64,000 nt of DNA, taken from the NCBI RefSeq assembly GCF_905171765.1, contig NC_053392.1, forward strand, positions 340,659,010 to 340,723,009. The letters run 5' to 3'. Every line of letters begins with the position of its first letter. Position 1 is the stretch's first letter. Source of the stretch: Bufo bufo (Eukaryota; Chordata; Amphibia; Anura; Bufonidae). Below, one piece after another: positions 44,965 to 55,680 of the stretch. Made by a program: the position numbers and the translations under genes. The notes under the pieces were generated by a model. The model was not told where the DNA came from, ran no database searches, and saw nothing but the letters and a program-made list of their open reading frames with translations.

Positions 44965-46585
44965 CAGTCATGTGAAAAAATTAGGACACCCTTTGAAAGC
45001 ATGTGGTTTTTTGTAACATTTTTAATAAATGGTTATTTCATCTCCGTTTCAACAATACAGAGAGATTAAAGTAATCCAACTAAACAAAGAAAACTGAAGA
45101 AAAGTCTTTTCAAGATCTTCTGTAAATGTCATTCTACAAAAATGCCTATTCTAACTGAGGAAAAAGATAGGACACCCTCACATGTATTCCCTCTTAAATT
45201 GGCTCAGATCTCACACAGGTATATAACACCAGGTGCACATAATTAGTAGATCGTTACTCTGCATGTTGAATGAGGCTTGCCCTATTTAAACCTCAGACAT
45301 TTAGTTTGGTGTGCTCCTGACTGTTGAAGTGAGAGTGAGCACCATGGTGAGAGCAAAAGAGCTGTCAGAGGACTTCAGAAAAAAGATTGTAGCAGCCTAT
45401 GAGTCTGGGAAGGGATTTAAAAAGATCTCAAAAGATTTTGAAATCAGCCTTTCCACTGTCCGGAAGATAGTCTACAAGTGGAGGGCTTTCAAAACAACTG
45501 CCAACATGCCCAGGACTGGTCGCCCCAGCAAGTTCACCCCAAGAGCAGACCGCAAGATGCTAAAAGAGGTATCCAAAAACCCTAAAGTGTCATCTCGAGA
45601 ACTACAGCAGGCTCTGGCTACTGTTGATGTAGAAGTACATGCCTCTACAATCAGAAAGAGACTGTACAAGTTTAACTTGCATGGGAGGTGTGCAAGGAGG
45701 AAACCTTTGCTTTCCAAGAGAAACATCGAGGCCAGACTGACATTTGCCAGCGATAAAGTTGACAAAGACCAGGACTTCTGGAATAATGTTCTTTGGACAG
45801 ATGAGTCCAAAATTGAATTATTTGGACACAACAGCAGAGGACATGTTTGGCGTAAACCAAACACAGCATTCCAAGAAAAGAACCTCATACCAACTGTGAA
45901 GCATGGAGGTGGATGTGTCATGGTTTGGGGCTGCTTTGCTGCAGCAGGACCTGGTCAGCTCACCATCATAGAATCCACGATGAATTCTACTGTGTATCAG
46001 AAGGTGCTTGAAGAACATGTGAGACCATCAGTTAGAAAATTAAAGCTGAAGCGGAACTGGACCATGCAACATGACAATGACCCAAAACATACTAGTAAAT
46101 CAACCAAAGATTGGCTGAAAAAGAAGAAATGGAGAGTCCTGGAATGGCCAAGTCAAAGTCCAGATTTGAATCCCATTGAGATGCTGTGGGGTGACTTGAA
46201 AAGGGCTGTACGTGCAAGAAACCCCTCAAACATCTCACAGCTGAAAAAGTTCTGCATTGAGGAGTGGGGTAAAATTTCCTCAGACCGATGTCGAAGACTG
46301 GTAGATGGCTACAAGAACCGTCTCACTGCAGTTATTTCAGCCAAAGGAGGTAACACTCGCTATTAGGGGCAAGGGTGTCCTATCTTTTTCCTCAGTTAGA
46401 ATAGGCATTTTTGTAGAATGACATTTACAGAAGATCTTGAAAAGACTTTTCTTCAGTTTTCTTTGTTTAGTCGGATTACTTTAATCTCTCTGTATTGTTG
46501 AAACGGAGATGAAATAACCATTTATTAAAAATGTTACAAAAAACCACATGCTTTCAAAGGGTGTCCTAATTTTTTCACATGACTG
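44965..46585 (+). mobile_element. Tc1-type transposon, apparently intact
   Basis: 1,621 bp with inverted repeats of about 213 bp (44,965-45,177 and 46,373-46,585) that differ at only about one base (AATCCAACT / AATCCGACT). TA flanks each side. Each repeat has outer and inner direct repeats (TTAGGACACCC and ATAGGACACCC), the IR/DR arrangement used by Sleeping-Beauty-like elements. It carries one long transposase frame. Confidence 0.93.
45344..46366 (+). CDS. Tc1-like transposase, intact frame
   Basis: Cut-and-paste DDE transposase acting on the surrounding terminal repeats. The start MVRAKELSEDF at 45,344 is preferred over an in-frame upstream start because it matches the family length (340 codons). 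Paired helix-turn-helix domains occupy about residues 1-110 (KISKDFEISLSTVRKIV; a GRPSK AT-hook-like link). The catalytic triad is D in WTDESK, D in QHDNDPKH and E in NPIEMLW; counting gives exactly 34 residues between the last two (DD34E). A basic stretch before the catalytic domain (RCARRKP) may serve nuclear import. No stop or frameshift occurs. Whether it is active cannot be told from sequence. Confidence 0.95.
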   Translation: MVRAKELSEDFRKKIVAAYESGKGFKKISKDFEISLSTVRKIVYKWRAFKTTANMPRTGRPSKFTPRADRKMLKEVSKNPKVSSRELQQALATVDVEVHASTIRKRLYKFNLHGRCARRKPLLSKRNIEARLTFASDKVDKDQDFWNNVLWTDESKIELFGHNSRGHVWRKPNTAFQEKNLIPTVKHGGGCVMVWGCFAAAGPGQLTIIESTMNSTVYQKVLEEHVRPSVRKLKLKRNWTMQHDNDPKHTSKSTKDWLKKKKWRVLEWPSQSPDLNPIEMLWGDLKRAVRARNPSNISQLKKFCIEEWGKISSDRCRRLVDGYKNRLTAVISAKGGNTRY

Positions 46586-46789
46586 TATATCTATACCTAT
46601 TCAATTAGTCTAGGCGGATAATAAAGTGCATGTGCAAGTGACACAATAGTTGCAAGAAAAAACACATGGTAAGTGTTTGATCAAAAAGCAAAGAAAAACC
46701 GCAAAAGGTATAACAGGTAAGCAGGTAAATAGAGTTAGGTCACATACCGTGTATGAAGTAATAGTAAGACCACAGGAAGACTGCACACC

Positions 46790-46826
46790 CCGACGCGCGT
46801 TTCGATTTGAAACCTTCCTCTGGGGC
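46790..46826 (-). ncRNA. Hammerhead-like relic in the PLE composite
   Basis: On the minus strand: CAGAGGAAGGTTTCAAATCG then AAACGCGCGTCGGGG. GAAAC followed by GCG is retained; the CTGATGA box is degraded. Same order as at 10,697 and 16,542. Confidence 0.35.
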
Positions 46827-47124
46827 TCCTCTCCTTTGCTTATATACATAAGCTTGCACTTGCACTTTATATCTGATGATATTACTTGTACTCCTACCAA
46901 TAAGTGGGTATTCTTTCAATATATATTTTATGGTAGCTTTGCTCTATTTGGATGTATTTGGGTCATTTCTGTTTTTATATATTTTTTGTACTCTATCAAC
47001 TCTCCCAGGATTGTGCTGCACTTTTGTGCATTTGTCTGTCATCTCTCTGTATGCTTTTAATTATATATTCAATAAAACAATATTCTTATAGCTTATCAGT
47101 TCTCAGTGTTCTTTTGTAGGTTTT

Positions 47125-48990
47125 CTCCAATGACCAGTAGATGAAGCTTGTCTTGTTCAGCTGATTGAGGATTCTGTAAGAGTGGTGCTTCTGTAAGAGG
47201 CTGAAATAAAGATTCAACCAGCGTCTTGAGGAGATCAACCCGATCCCAAGCTGGAATAGGAGGCTTAACCGATTAATTTAAATTTAATAAAGAACATAAA
47301 AAAAATGCATGAATGCATGAAGGCTCCATCTATGCGTGCACTGGCAGCTGTGAAATGCACTCTTACAGTGTTAGGTTTTAACACAAACTGGAAACCTTCC
47401 TGTAAAAAAAATTTAAGACTTTAGACAGATCAGGATTTCCACCACCACTTTTTACCTGCCCTTCTTCAGTCCTGAACCGTAACATTTCAGGCTGTAAGCT
47501 GAAACATCTCCGGTGTCGATGCTGTAGGCCTCCTTGAATCAGAAGATCTGGCTGGACTGTATCTCCAATAATATCCTCTGGAAAGTTGTATCCAGTGAGA
47601 GAACATGGCCTCCTGGCTAGATGAGCACAATGGCTATGGCTGAGACTTTAATCTCATTTTCCTGAGCTCTCAGGATATGAGGGGAAATGGAGGAAAATTT
47701 GGATGACAAATTCCTTCCCAACTAAAAGACAGGCCATCTATTCTTTCTGGTGCATCCACTGGATTCAGGGATCAGAACTTCTTGAGCTTTGTATTTGAGG
47801 TTGTCCACATTTGATCTAAATGGGGGTACACCATCTCCATACAATCTGTTAAAAATGCAGTCGCTGAAACTTCAACTGTGACCTACTTAACAGATCCGCC
47901 TGAACATTCAGAATACCTTGAATGTGGATGACTGTTTACGGTTTGACATTCCACTACCCAAGTCATAATTTGACTGTATTGACTGTTCCGTGGATCAGAG
48001 CAAGTCCTGTGCCAATTGTTGAAATAGCACATGGTGGAGATATTATCTTTTTGCTCCACCACTGACTGATTCTTAAGCCTTCCCTAAATAAAGAGCTAGA
48101 TGTATTGCTCCCAGTTCTCTGATATTGGATCACAGATACATCTCTTGAGGAGACAATCTTGCACAGAAGTTGCTGGGGATGGGGGGGGGGAGCCCTGTTC
48201 AAATATTTGCTGTGGGGCCCAGTTATTTCTAGTTACTCCACTGGGTCCTGACTGGCACTTGGTGACGGGACCTTACATCTCACATCCACCTTGATTTCTG
48301 GATCTGCTCCTGTGATAGCTTTAGTCTAACTGGAAGCTAAGGGGGGAGTTAGTGCCACAACTAACTTAGTAAAAACATCAGGCGATGAAAATAAACCAAA
48401 AGCCAGTGAAATAAGGATGAAAAACCCTGGTGAGTGATGGCCATAAAATCATCCTGCTGGTGAATGTTGATAACAAAACAAAAACTCACATCATGAATTT
48501 CTTCCGAGAAAGTATTTGTTTAGACACGTCAGATCTACCCTCCATCTTACCTGTGGCTTTGGCACTGCATACACTCTTGAAAAGACCCCAGAAATTTCCT
48601 TGGAAAGAGGTCAAGATTTTCCTGTGAAGTCCTGAAACAACCACGATATGAGGCTTTGTGAAGGGTTGACTTATTTGCCTTTGGGGGGTAATTTCTTTAA
48701 CCTGAGGGAGTTACCTGGGTACAATATTCTATCCAGGTGTCTGACGTAATTTTTTCACAATTTGAGAAAAGGTTTTGTAATTTTGCTCCCACCGGAAGCC
48801 TGGTGTGCTAAATTTGATGTTTTCTTGCTCCAAATCTCTACTTTCTAGTGCTTGGAGAGCCTCAACACTTAGAACATACTCTTCACTATCTATACCTTCT
48901 GAGCCCCTCTTAGGTGATCTTTGGAATTAAAATGACAAGAATGAAACTAGACCTAGAGGTATATTGTGGAAAGGAGACCCCTTTGTAACA
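47125..48990 (-). pseudogene. DIRS retrotransposon RT/RNase H region, degraded
   Basis: On the minus strand HIQGILNVQADLLSR (about 47,940-47,890) is the RNase H end motif, and upstream VVEQKDNISTMCYFNNW (about 48,070-48,010) matches the preceding RNase H strand. Stops and shifts occur throughout. The part at 48,640-48,990 has no clear domain. Its position and strand fit one DIRS copy with the recombinase pieces at 44.4 and 32.3 kb. Confidence 0.55.
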
Positions 48991-49099
48991 GTGATTGATT
49001 CCAAATAGAATTAAATTGGTGAGAAACAAAATGGTGCTAACAGAATGTCCCTCTGAACAGAATGTCTATGGGGATCACATGAACTCAGAGGCACATTCA

Positions 49100-49415
49100 G
49101 GGCCCATTCACACAAAAGTATTTTTTCTTGCCGACACGTCCTGCAATTTGCAGATATTATGTGGACCCATTATTATAATGGGACTGAGAGACACGGACAG
49201 CATACAGTGTGCCGTTCGCATCCGCACATCTATTCCACAGCCCTGAAAAGAGATCGAAAATGTCCCACCCCTGTCTGTATTGCGGAAAAGAATGGGCATT
49301 ACCATCCTAGGGCAGGATGTTCTGAACTGCAAATGCAGAATGCACATGGTGGCATCCGCGTCCAATGGATCCGCAACTTGTGGTCCACAGAATCGGATAT
49401 GGTTCCGTGAATGGA
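49100..49415. repeat. MITE-like repeat
   Basis: GGGCCCATTCACACAAAAGT opens the block. The interior has a palindromic section around CATTATTATAATGG and GATCCGCAAC/GGATCC motifs like the TTA MITEs. The right end is unclear (near GTTCCGTGAATGGATCC). Mirrored interior explains frames on both strands. Confidence 0.5.
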
Positions 49416-49734
49416 TCCCCAATCTTAGTGACTGTGCGAGACTTTATGGGGAAGCAATCCCTATGTCACTATGAAATTGAAGCCAAAGACGCTTTCCACT
49501 TTACTATGTTTCAACAGGGAAAGTTCCCACTAGAAGTTCCCTGACAGGGAATAACCGACTGCCAGAAAAAAATTATTATTCCTAGCCAGACTGGCCCCTA
49601 TTACCTTAGGGAAGGGGGATTCCCCGCTGAGCTGAGACTGCAGGATCTGTAACACCCTGCTGTAATCTAGCTCCCATATAATGTTACCTGTCTGGCTGGG
49701 ACCACACTCCTGCCATACATCCCTATATATACTA
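49416..49734. other. Spacer without recognised gene
   Basis: Possibly old LTR sequence (TGTAACACCCTGCTGTAATC), not supported further. Confidence 0.3.
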
Positions 49735-51294
49735 CAGGGAGTGCAGAATTATTAGGCAAGTTGTATTTTTGAGGATTAATTTTATTATTGAACAACAACC
49801 ATGTTCTCAATGAACCCAAAAAACTCATTAATATCAAAGCTGAATATTTTTGGAAGTAGTTTTTAGTTTGTTTTTAGTTTTAGCTATTTTAGGGGGATAT
49901 CTGTGTGTGCAGGTGACTATTACAGCGCATAATTATTAGGCAACTTAACAAAAAACAAATATATACCCATTTCAATTATTTATTTTTACCAGTGAAACCA
50001 ATATAACATCTCAACATTCACAAATATACATTTCTGACATTCAAAAACAAAACAAAAATAAATCAGTGACCAATATAGCCACCTTTCTTTGCAAGGACAC
50101 TCAAAAGCCTGCCATCCATGGATTCTGTCAGTGTTTTGATCTGTTCACCATCAACATTGCGTGCAGCAGCAACCACAGCCTTCCAGACACTGTTCAGAGA
50201 GGTGTACTGTTTTCCCTCCTTGTAAATCTCACATTTGATGATGGACCACAGGTTCTCAATGGGGTTCAGATCAGGTGAACAAGGAGGCCATGTCATTAGA
50301 TTTTCTTCTTTTATACCCTTTCTTGCCAGCCACGCTGTGGAGTACTTGGACGCGTGTGATGGAGCATTGTCCTGCATGAAAATCATGTTTTTCTTGAAGG
50401 ATGCAGACTTCTTCCTGTACCACTGCTTGAAGAAGGTGTCTTCCAGAAACTGGCAGTAGGACTGGGAGTTGAGCTTGACTCCATCCTCAACCCGAAAAGG
50501 CCCCACAAGGTCATCTTTGATGATACCAGCCCAAACCAGTACTCCACCTCCACCTTGCTGGCGTCTGAGTCGGACTGGAGCTCTCTGCCCTTTACCAATC
50601 CAGCCACGGGCCCATCCATCTGGCCCATCAAGACTCACTCTCATTTCATCAGTCCATAAAACCTTAAAAAAATCAGTCTTGAGATATTTCTTGGCCCAGT
50701 CTTGACGTTTCAGCTTGTGTGTCTTGTTCAGTGGTGGTCGTCTTTCAGCCTTTCTTACCTTGGCCATGTCTCTGAGTATTGCACACCTTGTGCTTTTTGG
50801 CACTCCAGTGATGTTGCAGCTCTGAAATATGGCCAAACTGGTGGCAAGTGGCATCTTGGCAGCTGCACGCTTGACTTTTCTCAGTTCATGGGCAGTTATT
50901 TTGCGCCTTGGTTTTTCCACACGCTTCTTGCGACCCTGTTGACTATTTTGAATGAAACTCTTGATTGTTCGATGATCACGCTTCAGAAGCTTTGCAATTT
51001 TAAGAGTGCTGCATCCCTCTGCAAGATATCTCACTATTTTTGACTTTTCTGAGCCTGTCAAGTCCTTCTTTTGACCCATTTTGCCAAAGGAAAGGAAGTT
51101 GCCTAATAATTATGCACACCTAATATAGGGTGTTGATGTCATTAGACCACACCCCTTCTCATTACAGAGATGCACATCACCTAATATGCTTAATTGGTAG
51201 TAGGCTTTCGAGCCTATACAGCTTGGAGTAAGACAACATGCATAAAGAGGATGATGTGGTCAAAATACTAATTTGCCTAATAATTCTGCACGCA

Positions 51295-51297
<3 letters not shown>
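49735..51297 (-). mobile_element. DD37E Tc1/mariner transposon, apparently intact
   Basis: 1,563 bp. Ends CAGGGAGTGCAGAATTATTA and, inverted, CACTGCGTGCAGAATTATTA are imperfect terminal repeats flanked by TA (49,733-49,734; 51,298-51,299). An inner copy, GCATAATTATTAGGCAAC (about 49,927) and GTTGCCTAATAATTATGC (about 51,098), gives a second binding-site pair. The element landed at the edge of a TA microsatellite. Confidence 0.92.
50063..51079 (-). CDS. DD37E transposase, intact frame
   Basis: 338 codons from MGQKKDLTGSEKSKIVRYLA to KKGGYIGH without stop. N-terminal helix-turn-helix (CSTLKIAKLLKRDHRTIKSF), a basic link (GRKKRVEKPRRKI) with nuclear-import character, a second DNA-binding domain, then the catalytic part: D in LWTDEM, D in MQDNAPSHAS and E in NPIENLW. 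Counting gives 37 residues between the last two, the DD37E pattern described for the TRT group of Tc1-like elements in vertebrates. GGGGVLVWAGI is the usual strand between. Probably recent; activity is untested. Confidence 0.94.
   Translation of the reverse strand: MGQKKDLTGSEKSKIVRYLAEGCSTLKIAKLLKRDHRTIKSFIQNSQQGRKKRVEKPRRKITAHELRKVKRAAAKMPLATSLAIFQSCNITGVPKSTRCAILRDMAKVRKAERRPPLNKTHKLKRQDWAKKYLKTDFFKVLWTDEMRVSLDGPDGWARGWIGKGQRAPVRLRRQQGGGGVLVWAGIIKDDLVGPFRVEDGVKLNSQSYCQFLEDTFFKQWYRKKSASFKKNMIFMQDNAPSHASKYSTAWLARKGIKEENLMTWPPCSPDLNPIENLWSIIKCEIYKEGKQYTSLNSVWKAVVAAARNVDGEQIKTLTESMDGRLLSVLAKKGGYIGH

Positions 51298-51334
<37 letters not shown>
51298..51334. repeat. TA dinucleotide microsatellite
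   Basis: About 18 TA units, directly joined to the transposon end. Confidence 0.95.
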
Positions 51335-51335
<1 letters not shown>

Positions 51336-52109
51336 ATCAGGAAATACCATAGAGTTAGATTTTTTTTCTTCACCCATTTTGGGCTTATACCCTCCAGGTG
51401 CAACCATTTCAAGGTGAGTTAGCACAGCTTTTAATAAAGAAGGTAAATGAATGTACACCATCATGAAACAAAGATCTTCAGAAACCTCCTGATCACAGAG
51501 ACAGTCCACATCCAGATGAGACGAGGCAGGAAATACTGTAAGGTAAAAGGAGTTGTAGGCAGGGGTATAACTACCATAGCGGCAGACCATTCAGCTGCTA
51601 TGGGGCCCAGCGCAAGAGGGGGCCCAGTCTTAGTTGGGATCATCTCCTCTTCTACCGGAGGTGAAAACTTGGTCAGGACTCTACCCTCTAAAGGAACAAC
51701 TTTTAGCAAATGAAGCAGTGGAAAAATGGCCCAAGGGTCATTGAAAAGGTTTTAGGCAGAAAACCTTCTGTCCTGTGTGGGGGGCCTGGTTTGGTCCTTG
51801 TTATGGGGCCTTTACTTCTCTATGTACACCAGTGGTTGTAGATAAGCGAGGACTTATAGATATATGCAGACATCCCAACCTGCAAAAAACATTTCAGGGA
51901 GGTGTACTTCTCATTTCAGGGAGGTTTTCTTTTTTTTTCTTTCACAAACTTTTTATTACATTTTCCAAACATATGCTGTATCTGCACACTTTGCTCTATG
52001 GTGTGGAGGACTGCTGGCATCGGCTTCTTCTTGCACTGTGCGCACGCGCCGAGAAGGGGACACTGCTACAGGTTGCCGGAAAGGTTTACTGCATGAAGCA
52101 GGGAGGAAT
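51335..52109. other. Spacer with short repeat pieces
   Basis: 51,560-51,660 contains AGGGGTATAACTACCATAGC and GGGGCCCAG phrases typical of dispersed repeats. A direct repeat CATTTCAGGGAGG occurs twice near 51,890-51,925. No gene is supported. Confidence 0.35.
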
Positions 52110-52372
52110 CATGTGTTCAGATGGAAAAAATTATGAATATTCGTAAAAACAAATATATAGCACTATATTCTATAGTGTATAGTCTATTTTTGACCTACGC
52201 CTATATTGAGCACGCAATATTAGCATATTACACTATCATTACCTTGCTGATTTTCGCATAAAAAAAGAATGTAGAAAATAACGAATATACGAATTCGTGA
52301 ATATATGACGAATATTCTACAAGATATTCTCAAAATATCACAAATTCAAATATGACCCCTGCCGCTCATCAC
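52110..52372. repeat. AT-rich repeat
   Basis: Contains GAATATTCGTAAAA, ACTATATTCTATAGTGTATAG (a near palindrome) and GAATTCGTGAATATATG. It resembles the AT-rich block at 29,270-29,632 in composition. Ends not resolved. Confidence 0.4.
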
Positions 52373-52374
52373 TA

Positions 52375-52860
52375 CTGTACACAGGGGAAGTGTTATCAGT
52401 TATTGATAGCAATCTCTGTGTAAGTGTGTATACAGAGATAGCTATCAGACACTGATAGTTGTAAACAGGGGAAGTGTTATCAGTGATTGATAGCATTCTC
52501 TATGTAAGTGTGTAAACAGAGATAGCTATCAGACACTGATAGTTGTAAACAGGGGAAGTGTTATCAAGGATTGATAGCAATCTCTGTGTAAGTGTGCATA
52601 CAGATGGCTGTCAGTCACTGATAGTTGTATACGGGGGAGGTATACAACTACAGTATGGATTGATAGTAATCTCTTTGTATGTGTGTATAAATAGATAGCT
52701 GTCAGTCACTGATAGTTGTACCCGGGGAAGATTTTATCAGTGATTGATAGCATTCTCTGTGTAAGTGTGTGTACATACATTGCTATCAGTCACTGATAGT
52801 TATACACGGGGAAGGTGTTACCAGTGATGGATAGCATTCTCTGTGTAAGTGTGATGTAGG
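52375..52860. repeat. 84-bp minisatellite
   Basis: GTGTTATCAGT recurs at 52,390, 52,474 and 52,558 (84-bp steps). Later units are more diverged, giving about six units. Each has GATTGATAGCA, TCTCTGTGTAAGTGTG and TATCAGACACTGATAG, the last able to form a small stem with the first. Related units occur at 31,740-31,890 and 62,925-62,985. Confidence 0.85.
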
Positions 52861-55640
52861 GGTTCGCTCTAGTAGACAGGGTGTGAGGACGCAGAACAGA
52901 GGCAAATTGCCAGTTCTTAACCACTTCAGATCTGCCCGTTGACTATAAACGTCCGGGTAGTGGTTGTTTATCTCTGAATGGACGTTCTGAAACGTCCATT
53001 CAGAGATCGCAGCTGCACGCTAATCGTGCAACTGCTGTGTCAGGGGCCCACTGTCAGTGACAGCAGGGCACCCCAGGGAGAAGGCAGGGAAAGTTCCCAA
53101 GTGTCCCTGCCTTCTAGATCGCTGCATACACAGAGCTCAACGAGCGCTGTGCATACAGATCAGGAAGCGCTATGCGCTTCCTGTCCCGTCCCGGTGGTCA
53201 TGTGACCGCCGGGGCCGGGAGAGTGCAGGAGCTGTCGGATCTTTCACAGACCTCAATCAGCCCTGCACTGAGGCTGTACAGTGCAGTATTCTGCTGTACA
53301 GCCTCTCTAGGGGCTGTATTTCCCCTGTAACTGGGGCTACTATGTCAGCCCCAGTTACAGGAGAAATAAATAGTGGGGGAAAAAAAAGTGACGTTAAATG
53401 TCCCCCAGAGGTCTTGTATGAACTTATGGGGAACGCAAAGTGTAAAATAAAAAAATAAAAAATAAAGTGTTTTATAAAAAAAATAAAAAATTCCCCAATT
53501 AAGTAATAAAAAAAATGTTAAAAATAGAAAAAATTTATAAAATAGACACATTTTGTATTGCCGCGTCAGTGACGGCCGGCTCCATAAATATATCACATGA
53601 TCCACCCTGTCTGATATACACCATAAAATAAATAAAATAAAAACTGTGTCAAAAAAAGCCATTTTTGTCACCTTTAATCACAAAAAGTGCAACACCAAGT
53701 GATCAAAAAGGCGTATGTCCCACAAAATTGTACCAATAAAACCATCACCTCATCCCGCAAAAAATTAGCCCCTACATAAGGAAATCGATTAAAAAATAAA
53801 AAAAACTATAGCTTTTAGAACATAGAGACATTAAAACATAATTTTTTTTGTTTCAAAAATGCTATTATTGTGTTAAAGTGAAATAAATAAAAAAAAGTAT
53901 ACATATTAGGTATTGCCGCGTCTGTAGCAACCAGATCTATAAAAATATCCCATGACCTAACCACTCAGGTGAACACTGTAAAAAAATAAAAATAAAAACA
54001 GTCCCAAAAAAAAACATTGTTTGTCACCTTACATCACAAAAATTGCAACACCAAGCGATAAAAGAGGCGTATGCCCCCCCAAAATAGTACCAATCAAACC
54101 GTCACCTTATCTCTCAAAAAAATGAGATCCTACCTAAGACAATCAGTAAAAAAAATTAAAAAACTATGACTCTCAGACAATGGAGACACTGAAATATGAT
54201 TTTTTTTGCTTCAAAACTGCTATTATTGTGTTAAAGTGAAATAAATAAAAAAGTAGACATATTGCAGGTATTGCTGCATCCGTATGACCTAACCCCTCAG
54301 GTGAAAAACTGTGCCAAAAAAGGCATTTTTTGTCACCTAACATCACATAAAGTGCAACACCAAGCGATCAAAAAGGTGTATGCCACCCAAACTGTCACCT
54401 CATCCCACAAAAAATTATACCCTAACTAAGACAATCGGTCAAAAAATAAAAAAGCTATGGCTCTCAGACTCTGGAGACACTAAAACATAATTTTTTTTGT
54501 AAAAAAAATTCTATTATTGTGTAAAATTTAAATAAATGAAAAAAATTTAACATATTAGGTATTTCCACGTCCTTAACGTTCTGCTCTATAAAAATGTCAT
54601 ATGACCTAACCCTCAGGTGAAATCTATAAAAATAAATAAATACAAACTGTGCTAAAACAACCAATTTTGTGCCCCATAAAGTGTTATAGAGAATGATCAA
54701 AAAACCCAAAAATGGTACCAATAAAAATGTCAACTCTTCCTGAAAAAAAGAAGCCCGACGATCGGCAGAAAATTAAAAAAAATATGGCGTTCAGAAAATG
54801 GAGACACAAAATATATATATTTTTTCAAAAATGCTTTATTATGTAAAACTGAAACAAACAAAGTAGACATATTTGATATCATTGCGTCCGTAACAACATG
54901 CTCTATAAAAATAGCACTTGATCTAAAAAAATGTAATATAGAGCAATTAAAAATCATATGTACCCCAAAATAGTACCAATAAAACTGCCACCTTATCCCC
55001 TAGTTTTCCAAAATGGGGTCACTTTTTGGGGGAGTTTCTACTGTCGGGGTGCATCAGGGGGCTTCAAATGGGACATGGCATCCAAAGACCAGTTCAGCAA
55101 AATCTGCCTTCCAAAAACCATATGGTGCTCCTTTTCTTCTGCGCCCTGCCGTGTGCCCTTACATCAGTTTACGACTACATGTGGGATGTTTATGTAAACC
55201 GCAGAACCAGGGTAATAAATAGAGATGTCCCGAACTATTCGCCGGCGAACAGTTCCTGTCGAACATCGCTTGTTCCCGTTCGCCGCGGCGGGCGAACATA
55301 TGCAATGTTCGGTCCGCCACCTATATGTCATCATTGAGCAAACTTTGACCCTGTACCTCACAGTCAACAGACACATTCCAGCCAATCAGCATACCCTCCC
55401 TCCCAGACCCTCCCACCTCCTATCAAAAAGCAAGGACAGCATCCATCTTAGATTCATTCTGAAGCTGCAGTGTTAGTGAGAGCAGGGAGAGTGCTGCTGC
55501 TGCTGAATTAATAGGGAAATCGTTAGCTAGGCCAGTGTTCTGTGGCCACTCCAGTCCTCAAAGACTCATCTGATCTGCTGTAAGGACAGCGTCCTGACAG
55601 CACCCAAAAAAGCCCTTTTTAGGGCTAGTACATCAGTCTG

Positions 55641-55649
<9 letters not shown>

Positions 55650-55674
<25 letters not shown>
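55650..55674. repeat. TA microsatellite
   Basis: About 12 TA units immediately upstream of the first 131-bp repeat. Confidence 0.9.
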
Positions 55675-55677
<3 letters not shown>

Positions 55678-55680
55678 CAG

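Larger units (their letters stand above)
44549..47124. mobile_element. PLE-related composite with inverted arms
   Basis: CTCCAATGACCA lies directly outside both ends (about 44,536-44,547 and 47,125-47,136), a 12-bp target duplication. Arms at about 44,631-44,935 and 46,826-47,124 are inverted copies, so close that the same 71-codon frame is found identical on opposite strands. The right half carries a hammerhead-like PLE motif (46,790-46,826) and AATAAA. A Tc1 transposon sits in the centre. No PLE protein remains. Confidence 0.65.

Noticed and set aside
45472..46018. Minus-strand frames of up to 149 codons within the Tc1
   Set aside because: Antisense shadows of the intact transposase.
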